A stretch of 13,420 nucleotides of DNA from Thermodesulfobacteriota bacterium (GCA_024763435.1 JANTFN010000026.1:1-13420), one strand, 5' to 3'. Positions 7,528 through 13,420 are shown, numbered from the stretch's first letter. Program-made: numbers and translations. The notes: generated by a model not told the origin, from the sequence alone.

Positions 7528-8365
7528 ACCACCCCTTTCGGGTTTTGATCCCCAGATGCCCAGCCAAAACCTTTCGCTGCATCAGGACCGGAGGATAAAA
7601 TTTCATGTCTTTCGTTTCTTCATACGTGGACATCATCGCCTTCATCATGACATCAAGCCCCACCATGTCTCCCGTTTCAAACGGACCCATCTTGCGGCCA
7701 AAGGCGAGACGCATCCCCCTGTCCACGTCTTCAACCGTGGAAATCCCCTCTTCAACCAGGCGAATAGCCTCAACTGTACTGGGGAAATTGATGCGGTTCA
7801 GTAAAAAGCCGGCGACATCGCGTTCCACCCGGATGGGGTCCTTGCCAATAGCCTTGATAAACGCCGTGGCAACAGCCATCGTCTCCGGGGAGGTCAAGGT
7901 ACTTCCAATAACCTCCACCACCCGCATCATCTGCGCGGGGCTGAAAAAATGAAGGCCCAGAACCCTCTCCGGATAACGGGAAACCGCGGCAAGCTCTGTA
8001 ATTGGAATTGCGGAGGTATCACTCGCGAGGAGCGTTTCTTCCCCCGTCACCCCGGAAAGGGTTTTAAAAACCTCCCGCTTCAAATCAATATCTTCGTAGA
8101 CATTCTCGATGATAATATCGGCATCCTTGAGCGCCTGAAGCTCAGATGTCGCCGTAATTCTCGCAAGAACCACCTCGCGGTCCTCGTTTATTTTCCCCTT
8201 TTCAGCAAACTTTCCGACCGACCAGGCAATCTGTTCCTGCGCCTTTTCAAGCGCGGAGGGCTCGATATCCATCAGAATAACCTGCAATCCCGCCTGGGCG
8301 CATACCTGGGCAACACCACTCCCCATCAGTCCCGCGCCAACAACACCCGCATTGCGTATTTTCAT
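7493..8365 (-). CDS. 3-hydroxyacyl-CoA dehydrogenase (3-hydroxybutyryl-CoA dehydrogenase type)
   Basis: This 290-residue stand-alone dehydrogenase has the length usual for the Hbd/PaaH class. It oxidises a 3-hydroxyacyl-CoA with NAD+, or runs the reverse reaction. The N-terminal Rossmann fold shows GAGLMGSG (10-17), with Asp33 at the end of strand 2 favouring NAD. Active-site residues are present: Thr117/Ser118 (SDTS), His139 in LHFFSP, Glu151 in VVEVI and Asn190 in FLLNR. The common HFFNP motif reads HFFSP. The C-terminal KTRKGWYDY (274-282) is a family mark. The first gene of the operon, it starts at ATG 8365 with AGGGGGG 5 bases upstream, below a near-consensus promoter. It may act on a beta-oxidation intermediate of the imported acid. 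Confidence 0.93.
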   Translation of the reverse strand: MKIRNAGVVGAGLMGSGVAQVCAQAGLQVILMDIEPSALEKAQEQIAWSVGKFAEKGKINEDREVVLARITATSELQALKDADIIIENVYEDIDLKREVFKTLSGVTGEETLLASDTSAIPITELAAVSRYPERVLGLHFFSPAQMMRVVEVIGSTLTSPETMAVATAFIKAIGKDPIRVERDVAGFLLNRINFPSTVEAIRLVEEGISTVEDVDRGMRLAFGRKMGPFETGDMVGLDVMMKAMMSTYEETKDMKFYPPVLMQRKVLAGHLGIKTRKGWYDYNEDGSRKG

Positions 8366-8384
8366 TGATTCCCCCCTTTCTAAT

Positions 8385-8430
8385 TATCGCTATACGATAT
8401 CTCTTGTTTTATATAGATAAAGTATATCGT
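8385..8430. promoter_or_regulatory. Candidate operator: palindromic half-sites at the operon promoter
   Basis: TATCG-CTATA-CGATA (8385-8399) is a perfect 15-base interrupted palindrome. Its right half, extended to ACGATAT (8394-8400), is repeated in inverted form as ATATCGT (8424-8430), which overlaps the -10 box. The placement, one copy on the -10 and the palindrome just downstream of the expected start site, suits repression. The IclR product of the operon is the natural candidate binder; this is inference. Confidence 0.45.
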
Positions 8431-8449
8431 GGCACCTCGCATCTGTCAA
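8421..8449 (-). promoter_or_regulatory. Sigma70-type promoter of the seven-gene operon
   Basis: On the minus strand a consensus -35 TTGACA (8449-8444) is followed by exactly 17 bases and TATACT (8426-8421), one base off the -10 consensus. Transcription would begin near 8414, giving a leader of about 50 bases before the dehydrogenase ATG at 8365. Confidence 0.75.
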
Positions 8450-8553
8450 GGGCAAACAGTTCCTTTGAAACAGAATTAGAAAAATACTGCCAGGAAAAGA
8501 AAAACCTCAATCCTTTTGAAAAGAATTCAGAACCGAAAGGTTGGAACCGAATT

Positions 8554-8581
8554 TTTTTGCGGCGGTTTCCCGCCATAAAAA
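8554..8581. repeat. 28-base stem-loop with T and A flanks
   Basis: GGCGG-TTTC-CCGCC (8561-8574) is a perfect 5-bp hairpin. After a two-base mismatch on each side the stem extends with TTTTT (8554-8558) against AAAAA (8577-8581). The T-run precedes and the A-run follows the stem when read on either strand, so it does not have intrinsic-terminator polarity. It sits about 20 bases upstream of the -35 of the marC-like promoter. Its function is unknown. Confidence 0.4.
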
Positions 8582-8599
8582 TCTGCATTCTGTTGTGAA

Positions 8600-8628
8600 T
8601 TGACTTTTTGCCGTCCTTCGCATAGATT
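8600..8628 (+). promoter_or_regulatory. Promoter of the marC-like gene
   Basis: TTGACT (8600-8605), then 17 bases, then TAGATT (8623-8628): five of six and four of six matches to the sigma70 boxes at optimal spacing. The predicted start near 8635 leaves a leader of about 48 bases. Confidence 0.55.
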
Positions 8629-8682
8629 CTATCCTATCAAAACGCAGGGGCTGCCTTTTCGGACCCCGGGGGAGAAAATACC

Positions 8683-9270
8683 ATTTCCATTATATCTGCT
8701 ATCTTGCTGCTGTTTCTTGTCCTGGACCCGATCGGCAACATCCCCTGCTTTCTCGCGGTTCTCAGGGGTGTCAGCCCTGAAAGACGCAGGCTCGTTATTA
8801 TCAGAGAGCTGTTTATCGCGCTTGCGGTGCTGCTTATTTTTATGTTTGCGGGAAAATATATCCTTATCCTCCTGAAGATTTCGCAATCTTCTCTTGGGAT
8901 CGCGGGCGGAATTGTCCTCTTTCTCATCGCGATAAAAATGATTTTTGCGGGCTCCGCGGAGATATTTCCGAACAACCTGGACGGCGAACCTCTTGTCGTC
9001 CCCCTCGCGGTTCCGTTTGTGGCGGGGCCATCCGCTATTACGGCTGTTATCCTGCTCATGGCCCAGGAACCGGCCCAGTGGCTTGAATGGCTGATAGCGC
9101 TTATCTGCGCGTGGATTTTATCCGGCCTTATCCTTCTTTTTTCCGAAAAGATCGGGCACATCACGGGCGACAGAATCCTCATAGCGGTAGAACGCCTGAT
9201 GGGTATGCTGCTGTCGGTTGTGTCTGTTCAAATGCTGGTCACCGGCATCCGCCAGTCTTTTTCGCTGTAA
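8683..9270 (+). CDS. MarC/YhgN-family integral membrane protein
   Basis: This is a membrane protein of about 195 residues with roughly six hydrophobic segments. It closely resembles the E. coli YhgN subfamily from memory: LDPIGNIP near the N-terminus, then IRELFIAL, GGIVLFLIAIKMIF and VPLAVPFVAGPSAIT, ending with ERLMGMLLSVVSVQMLVTGI. MarC proteins were once linked to multiple antibiotic resistance, but that link was not upheld and the function is unknown. The start is unusual: no ATG, GTG or TTG occurs between the upstream in-frame stop (8623) and TTG 8704. A start at TTG 8704 has no ribosome-binding site and would cut into the first helix. ATT 8683, with GGGGGAG 8 bases upstream, restores a family-like beginning (SIISAILLL). 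I therefore chose ATT. Transcribed away from the catabolic operon, it is probably unrelated to it. Confidence 0.85.
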   Translation: MSIISAILLLFLVLDPIGNIPCFLAVLRGVSPERRRLVIIRELFIALAVLLIFMFAGKYILILLKISQSSLGIAGGIVLFLIAIKMIFAGSAEIFPNNLDGEPLVVPLAVPFVAGPSAITAVILLMAQEPAQWLEWLIALICAWILSGLILLFSEKIGHITGDRILIAVERLMGMLLSVVSVQMLVTGIRQSFSL

Positions 9271-9321
9271 TTTTTCAACGCGCTGTGGACAAAGGCACGG
9301 CAGCCATTGCAGCGGTTATGT

Positions 9322-9349
9322 TTGACATTTACGGAAAAGGTGATACAAA
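9322..9349 (+). promoter_or_regulatory. Possible promoter of the small acidic-tailed protein gene
   Basis: TTGACA (9322-9327), 16 bases, then TACAAA (9344-9349), with a TG one base before the -10 box (extended -10 pattern). The -35 is consensus and the -10 matches four of six. It lies in the 143-base gap after the marC-like gene, so the small gene could be transcribed separately. Confidence 0.4.
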
Positions 9350-9413
9350 AAGGGAAAAGATTGCCCCGCTCGGGCTTAATCGCAACATGTAACCCCGGAA
9401 GAGGAAAAGAAAC

Positions 9414-9725
9414 GTGAGTCGCAAAAAAGAAAAAACGCCTGTGAAGCCCGCCTCAGTGAAAGAGACGCCCAAGGTTATCCCACTGTTTCAGGAACACAAA
9501 TCTATAAAAAAGGAAGGAAAGAAGATCATGGAACCGGAAAAATTAATGGATGAGCTGTCGCAGGAAATAAGTGCTACGCTAAAGGCCATGTCAAAGGCAA
9601 AAACAGCCGAGGAAAAAATACAGTACAGCGAGGTTGTCAAAAACCTCAGTGATTCCCTTGGCGTTTTTCTCGGACTCATCAGCGACATGCTGATGGATTA
9701 TGATCTCGACGATTTCGAGGAATAA
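9414..9725 (+). CDS. Small protein of unknown function
   Basis: I do not recognise this protein. From GTG 9414 (GAGG in a purine-rich stretch upstream) it has 103 residues. The first 38 are lysine-rich and low in complexity, probably disordered. From Met39 on it looks like a compact helical unit (MDELSQEISATLKAMSKA, then YSEVVKNLSDSLGVFLGLISDML) with a strongly acidic end, DYDLDDFEE. An ATG at 9528 has an AAGGAAAGAAG purine-rich site just upstream and would give a 65-residue form covering only the helical part; either start, or both, could be used. No signal peptide or membrane helix is seen, so it should be cytosolic. It converges on rmuC, whose stop is 40 bases away. Confidence 0.65.
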   Translation: MSRKKEKTPVKPASVKETPKVIPLFQEHKSIKKEGKKIMEPEKLMDELSQEISATLKAMSKAKTAEEKIQYSEVVKNLSDSLGVFLGLISDMLMDYDLDDFEE

Positions 9726-9765
9726 AAGCCGGCGTTTTTCAGCCCGTCAATCGACCGATCGTTCT

Positions 9766-11097
9766 TTACCTGTCTTCTCCGCCTGAGTCCGGTTCGTCGG
9801 GGATCAGGCGGCGGCTTTCCGGCGCGGGTAATTCCTGAACATTTTTGAGTTTTCTCTGGATGGTACGTGATTTTCTGGAGGCCGTATCAATGGTATTGGT
9901 GGCTTCCTGAAGCTTCTTTTTAGTTTTATCGAGAATCTCCCCAAATTTACCAAATTCCGTTTTTACCGCGCCAAGCAGTTCCCATACCTCGCTGGAGCGT
10001 TTCTCTATGGCCAGCGTCCGGAATCCCATCTGCAGGCTGTTCAGGAAAGCACTGAGGGTCGTCGGTCCCGAAATAACGATGCGATATTCCCGCTGGAGGG
10101 TATCGAGAATTCCCGGCATCCTCAGCACCTCCGCGTAGAGGCCCTCCACGGGCAGGAACAGAATCCCGAAATCAGTGGTATTCGGCGGGTCCAGATACTT
10201 TTCGCTGATATCCTTCGCCTCGGCCTTGATTCGCGTCCAAATGTTCTTTTTTGCGTTCTCTACACCGGCCGCATCTGCCCTGTCCTGCGCCTCCATGAGC
10301 AGTTCGTAATCCTCTTTCGGAAATTTCGCGTCAATCGGCAGCCAGACAACCTGCTCCGAGTCAGACCGGCCAGGCAGCTTTATCGCGTATTCAACCCGTG
10401 CTTTTGAGCCCTTTCGCGTTGCCACATTTTGCTCGTACTGTTCCGGGGTCAGAATATTTTCAAGAATCGCCCCGAGCTGCACCTCTCCCCATGTCCCCCG
10501 CGTTTTTATATTGGTGAGGACCTTTTTAAGATCCCCGACCCCGTTTGCCAGCGTCTGCATCTCTCCAAGACCCTTGTGAACCTCTTCCAGCCGTTTACTG
10601 ACAATAGCAAAGGATTCCCCCAGCCTTTTTTCGAGGGTATCGTGCAGTTTTTCATCCACCGTTTTCCGCATTTCCTCTAGCTTCCGGGTGTTATCGTTTC
10701 GGATTAACTCGAGTTTCTGCTCAATTTTGTCCCGGACATCCATCAGGCGTTTGTCTGTTTTATCAGTCAGGATGTTTATCTTTTCCTCGAAACTGTCCAA
10801 CTGTTTTTTGGTCAGGTCCGCTATCTGCGCCGTGTCCGCTATCAGGGACGACCTGAATTTACCGAGCGCGTCGGTCATCTCCTGACGGTTATCTTTCTGT
10901 GTGCGACTACTTTCTTCCCTGTTTTTCGCGAACTCCTCGGGAATACCCCTTTCAAGTCGCGCCAGGTTATTTTCCATCAGGGCGAGTTTCTTCTCTATCC
11001 GGTTGTCTCGATCGCCACCGCCCTTTCTCAGCAAGGCAATCACCTGAAGGGCAAGAAGAACCCCTAAGAGAATGATAATGATAAGGGTCATAGACAT
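9766..11097 (-). CDS. rmuC: RmuC family protein (DNA recombination-associated)
   Basis: This is a 443-residue protein with RmuC architecture: an N-terminal membrane helix (about 4-23), a long charged coiled coil (about 30-190), then the conserved RmuC domain (about 195-400). Recognisable parts are LKKVLTNIKTRGTWGEVQLGAIL (190-212), WLPIDAKFPKEDY (252-264), FGILFLPVEGLYAEVL (310-325) and GPTTLSAFLNSLQMG (345-359). The domain is related to restriction-type nucleases; E. coli RmuC limits inversions at short inverted repeats. The last residues are a polar tail. The ATG at 11097 has AGAGGAG 7 bases upstream and lies only 16 bases after the enoyl-CoA hydratase stop, so it is probably cotranscribed with the acyl-CoA genes despite its unrelated role. 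Confidence 0.93.
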   Translation of the reverse strand: MSMTLIIIILLGVLLALQVIALLRKGGGDRDNRIEKKLALMENNLARLERGIPEEFAKNREESSRTQKDNRQEMTDALGKFRSSLIADTAQIADLTKKQLDSFEEKINILTDKTDKRLMDVRDKIEQKLELIRNDNTRKLEEMRKTVDEKLHDTLEKRLGESFAIVSKRLEEVHKGLGEMQTLANGVGDLKKVLTNIKTRGTWGEVQLGAILENILTPEQYEQNVATRKGSKARVEYAIKLPGRSDSEQVVWLPIDAKFPKEDYELLMEAQDRADAAGVENAKKNIWTRIKAEAKDISEKYLDPPNTTDFGILFLPVEGLYAEVLRMPGILDTLQREYRIVISGPTTLSAFLNSLQMGFRTLAIEKRSSEVWELLGAVKTEFGKFGEILDKTKKKLQEATNTIDTASRKSRTIQRKLKNVQELPAPESRRLIPDEPDSGGEDR

Positions 11098-11113
11098 GCC
11101 GCTACTCCTCTGT

Positions 11114-11893
11114 TTACGTGCCTTCCCATTTCGGTGGGCGTTTCTCGAAAAAGGCGTTCATCCCCTCTTTGCCGTCCCGGCTGAGAAAAGTCAGGATGCT
11201 GCTCAGGGCTTCATACGTCTCGCCGAAGCGGGCGGGGACCTCCGATTCGCTCATGATGATGGACTTGGCAAGGGCAATGGCGACCGGGGCATTTTCGAGG
11301 ATCTTCCGCATCATTTCCAGCGCGGCAGCCATGAGGCTGCCGGGGGCAACAACTTTGTTAACAAGACCTATCCTTTCAGCCTCTGCCGCCGGGACATTTT
11401 GAGCCGTCAGGACCAGTTCCATCGCCTTGGCGGGGCCTACGAGGCGGGTCAGGCGAAATACGCCTCCCCATCCCGGAATAAGGCCTATCTTCAGCTCCGG
11501 GACACCGATGCGGGCCTTCTCAGAGGCGATACGCAGGTCGCACGCCATGGCAACCTCGCCCCCGGCGCCCACGGCCCATCCGTTAATAGCCGCGATCGTC
11601 GGTTTTTTAAAGCGCTGGAGGGTCTCGCATAGTCTCAGGCCGGCAAAGAGAAACTCGGCGTATTCCTTCCCCGCAATCCCCTTCATCAGAGAAATATCCG
11701 CGCCCACGCTGAAATATTTGTCTCCCGCCGCCGTCAGGATTAACCCGCCAATGGCTTCATCCCTTTCAACCCGCACGAGAATATCTTCCAATTCCTTAAT
11801 TCCCTGCCAGTCGAAAGGGTTTCCTTTTTCGGGGCCATTCAGGGTTGCAACGGCGATGCTGCCCTGAATAGCCAGTTCCATCCGTTTTGCCAT
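11114..11893 (-). CDS. Enoyl-CoA hydratase/isomerase (crotonase), catalytic glutamates present
   Basis: This is a 259-residue single-domain crotonase. The oxyanion-hole segments are FSVGADI (61-67) and INGWAVGAGGEVAMACD (103-119). Both glutamates used by classical enoyl-CoA hydratase appear to be present: Glu113 in GGEVA and Glu133 in VPELKIGLIPGWGG. The enzyme should hydrate a trans-2-enoyl-CoA to the 3-hydroxyacyl-CoA, or catalyse the reverse. The chain length or ring type of the substrate cannot be told; its neighbour resembles an alicyclic hydroxyacyl-CoA dehydrogenase, so a cyclohexene-carboxyl-CoA-like substrate is one possibility. The ATG at 11893 is preceded by GGGAGGG in the 10-base gap after the SDR stop, and rmuC follows after 16 bases. 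Confidence 0.9.
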   Translation of the reverse strand: MAKRMELAIQGSIAVATLNGPEKGNPFDWQGIKELEDILVRVERDEAIGGLILTAAGDKYFSVGADISLMKGIAGKEYAEFLFAGLRLCETLQRFKKPTIAAINGWAVGAGGEVAMACDLRIASEKARIGVPELKIGLIPGWGGVFRLTRLVGPAKAMELVLTAQNVPAAEAERIGLVNKVVAPGSLMAAALEMMRKILENAPVAIALAKSIIMSESEVPARFGETYEALSSILTFLSRDGKEGMNAFFEKRPPKWEGT

Positions 11894-11903
11894 AGGACCC
11901 TCC

Positions 11904-12659
11904 CTAACACATATTCAGGCCGCCGTTGACACTCAGGGCCTGTCCGGTAATATACGCCGCCTCATCGGATGCCAGCCAGACAATGGCGCTGGCCTGGTCT
12001 TCCGGAAGGGCAACCCGTCTCATGGGAATGGCCTTTTTAATGGATTCAACCACCTTCGGCATATCGCCCATCACAGCCTCAAAAAAGGGGGTTTGCGTGG
12101 GCCCCGGGCAGATACTGTTGACCCGGATGTGATACCGCGCCATTTCCCGCGCCAGCGATTTGGTAAAGGCATAGACCCCGCCCTTTGTCGCCGAATAGAC
12201 CGCCTCGCCCGTGCTGCCCACCTTGGCGGCATCGGAAGCCACATTCACGATACTACCGCCTGCTTCCTGCTTGACCATAAATTCCAGGACAGCACGCGTG
12301 ACATAAATCGGCCCCTTTAGATTAACATTGATAAGGCCGTCCCAGAGCGCCGGATCGTTGTTCATAAAGGGTTCAATCCTGTCCCATGCCGCATTGTTGA
12401 CAAGAACATCTATGGTACCGAATCTTTTATGAACCTCTTCAGCCATGGCCTGGGTCTGGTCAAAATTCGAGATATCGGTCTTGATAAACAGGGCCTCTGC
12501 CCCGAGTTCTCTTATTTCATTAACCACGTGGTTGCCGTTTTCTTCATTGATATCAACGATGGCAACAGCAGCATGAAGACCTGCGAATTTCAGGGCCGTG
12601 GCCCGTCCGATACCGCTGCCGCCACCCGTTATAATAGCAATTTTTCCCGTGAAATCCAT
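11904..12659 (-). CDS. SDR-family dehydrogenase, BadH-like (2-hydroxycyclohexanecarboxyl-CoA dehydrogenase type)
   Basis: This is a 251-residue classical short-chain dehydrogenase with TGGGSGIG (11-18, nucleotide binding), Asp36 (favouring NAD+), NNAAWD (88-93) and the catalytic set Ser142, Tyr155, Lys159. Its details match what I remember of Rhodopseudomonas BadH: NNAxWD followed by a PF, NVASDAAKVGSTGEAVY, CPGPTQT, and an end reading ITGQALSVNGGLNM. BadH oxidises 2-hydroxycyclohexane-carboxyl-CoA to the 2-keto form in anaerobic benzoate and cyclohexanecarboxylate degradation, so a cyclic hydroxyacyl-CoA is a reasonable substrate here, though generic 3-oxoacyl reductases look similar. The ATG at 12659 has GAGGAGG at 7 bases; an ATG at 12665 is only 1 base from it and is less likely. 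It is 10 to 20 bases from the crotonase genes on either side. Confidence 0.88.
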   Translation of the reverse strand: MDFTGKIAIITGGGSGIGRATALKFAGLHAAVAIVDINEENGNHVVNEIRELGAEALFIKTDISNFDQTQAMAEEVHKRFGTIDVLVNNAAWDRIEPFMNNDPALWDGLINVNLKGPIYVTRAVLEFMVKQEAGGSIVNVASDAAKVGSTGEAVYSATKGGVYAFTKSLAREMARYHIRVNSICPGPTQTPFFEAVMGDMPKVVESIKKAIPMRRVALPEDQASAIVWLASDEAAYITGQALSVNGGLNMC

Positions 12660-12680
12660 TCTCATTCCTCCTCGTGTTAT

Positions 12681-13420
12681 TTATTTGTTTTTGAAAACAG
12701 GTTTTCTTTTTTCTATAAAAGCCCTGACGCCCTCTTTCGCGTCCCGCGTGGCTTCGTTTTCTGAGTATCGTTTCCAGGTAAGGTCAAAGGCGTCTTCTTT
12801 CGACAGCGCCATCCCCTGGTAGAAAAGCTCCTTACTCATCCTTACAGCAGCCGGCCCATTGGCACAGATGGTTTCAGCAATTTCCAGCGCCCGTTCCAAG
12901 GCCTTCCCTTCAGGAGCAACCTCATTCACAAACCCCATTTCGCTGGCCCGCCGAGCGCTGATGCGTTTGCCGGTCAGCAGCAGTTCGAGGGCATGACCCG
13001 GCAAGAGATGGCGGGACAGAGTCGCGCTGAAAGCCGGCATCAGGCCCCACCTGACCTGCGTAATACCGAATTGAGCAGTCTCCGACGCAATACGGAGGTC
13101 ACATTCCTGCGCAATCCACCACCCTCCCGCGATACAGTAACCATTGATGGCAGCGATCGTGGGCTTCCAGATATCAAACGTTGTCGGAATAGTGGCCAGT
13201 GATTCTTTCGCACCTTTAAGGGCAAGGGCCTCTGCGCTCATCTCGTATCCCGCGCAAAAGGCCTTTTCGCCCGCGCCCGTAATAACGGCAACCCAGGCCT
13301 CTTCATCTTCGCGGAACCGAACCCATGCCTCCCCAAGCTGCCTCGCGGATTCCGGCGTCAGGGTATTGAGAGCCGATTCACGATTAATCGTAATCAGTGC
13401 AATTTTGTTTTTCCGTACAT
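12681..13420 (-). CDS. Crotonase-fold protein lacking classical hydratase glutamates (5' end outside window)
   Basis: The frame is open from 12681 through the right edge (245 residues seen, beginning ...VRKNKIALITINRESALN), so the gene extends beyond an internal ATG at 13241. Crotonase features are INR at the start, GAGEKAFCAGYEM (oxyanion hole 1, ending at visible residue 60), INGYCIAGGWWIAQECD (about 91-107) and a C-terminal EGVRAFIEKRKPVF. Aligned by eye to rat enoyl-CoA hydratase, Trp101 replaces Glu144 and Gln121 (GITQVRWG) replaces Glu164, so it should not be a standard hydratase. Isomerase, hydrolase, ring-opening or decarboxylating activities all occur on this fold. The BadI/MenB-type Asp motif is not evident. 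The BadH-like SDR follows after about 20 bases, so a linked step is likely. Confidence 0.88.
   Translation of the reverse strand, partial: VRKNKIALITINRESALNTLTPESARQLGEAWVRFREDEEAWVAVITGAGEKAFCAGYEMSAEALALKGAKESLATIPTTFDIWKPTIAAINGYCIAGGWWIAQECDLRIASETAQFGITQVRWGLMPAFSATLSRHLLPGHALELLLTGKRISARRASEMGFVNEVAPEGKALERALEIAETICANGPAAVRMSKELFYQGMALSKEDAFDLTWKRYSENEATRDAKEGVRAFIEKRKPVFKNK

Larger units (their letters stand above)
8366..8682. other. Divergent intergenic region between the operon and the marC-like gene
   Basis: This 317-base stretch holds two divergent sigma70-like promoters, candidate operator half-sites near the operon, and a central AT-rich part (about 8450-8550) with no gene I can support. 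The central part contains a direct repeat GAACCGAA (8530-8537 and 8544-8551) and a larger stem-loop, listed separately. Confidence 0.6.

Noticed and set aside
8365..8598. Plus-strand open frame across the divergent intergenic region (77 residues)
   Set aside because: It covers the operon promoter and operator half-sites, has no convincing ribosome-binding site and no recognisable protein features.
9726..9765. Possible bidirectional terminator between the small gene and rmuC
   Set aside because: GCCGGC is flanked by A- and T-runs, but the palindrome has no room for a loop; the only alternative stem is short and relies on G-U pairs.
11114..13420. Naming either crotonase as BadI (2-ketocyclohexanecarboxyl-CoA hydrolase)
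   Set aside because: Neither shows the MenB/BadI-type motif I would expect; one has classical hydratase glutamates and the other lacks both types of signature.
1..13420. CRISPR arrays, insertion sequences, phage genes or tRNAs
   Set aside because: No regularly spaced repeats, transposase or integrase motifs, or tRNA-like cloverleaf were seen; almost all sequence is accounted for by metabolic genes.

Overview
The window reads as an ordinary bacterial chromosome segment of intermediate GC. Its content is dominated by acyl-CoA metabolism: CoA ligase, 3-hydroxyacyl-CoA dehydrogenase, crotonases, a BadH-like SDR, a biotin-type carboxyltransferase and a TRAP-TAXI carboxylate importer. That gene set, together with frequent non-ATG starts, suits an anaerobic acid or aromatic degrader such as a Desulfobacterota/Syntrophales-type organism. 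The taxon is inferred from gene content only, since no rRNA or marker gene is present. I see no tRNA, IS element, phage gene or CRISPR array.

Layout: (i) 2-184 (+) is the C-terminal end of an AAA+/DUF4143-type ATPase. (ii) 8365 down to 224 (-) is a tight seven-gene run in the order 3-hydroxyacyl-CoA dehydrogenase, IclR regulator, PaaK-like CoA ligase, TAXI binding protein, DUF1850 protein, fused TRAP permease, carboxyltransferase subunit. A near-consensus sigma70 promoter (TTGACA-N17-TATACT) and palindromic candidate operator half-sites lie directly upstream. (iii) A 317-base divergent intergenic region (8366-8682) also carries a promoter for the other direction. (iv) 8683-9270 (+) is a MarC/YhgN-family membrane protein that appears to start at a rare ATT codon, followed by a small unknown acidic protein (9414-9725). 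(v) 13420 down to 9766 (-) is a second tight run: a crotonase lacking the catalytic glutamates (5' end outside the window), a BadH-like SDR, a canonical enoyl-CoA hydratase, and then, unexpectedly, rmuC.

Proposed joint function (inference): the TAXI/TRAP system imports an unknown carboxylate, the PaaK-like ligase activates it to its CoA thioester, and the dehydrogenase and carboxyltransferase act on the thioester or on products made by the neighbouring crotonase/SDR operon. The IclR protein is probably the substrate-responsive regulator and is encoded inside the operon it would control. The carboxyltransferase is divergent at substrate-pocket positions and has no biotin carboxylase or carrier gene beside it, so the identity of the acid is open.
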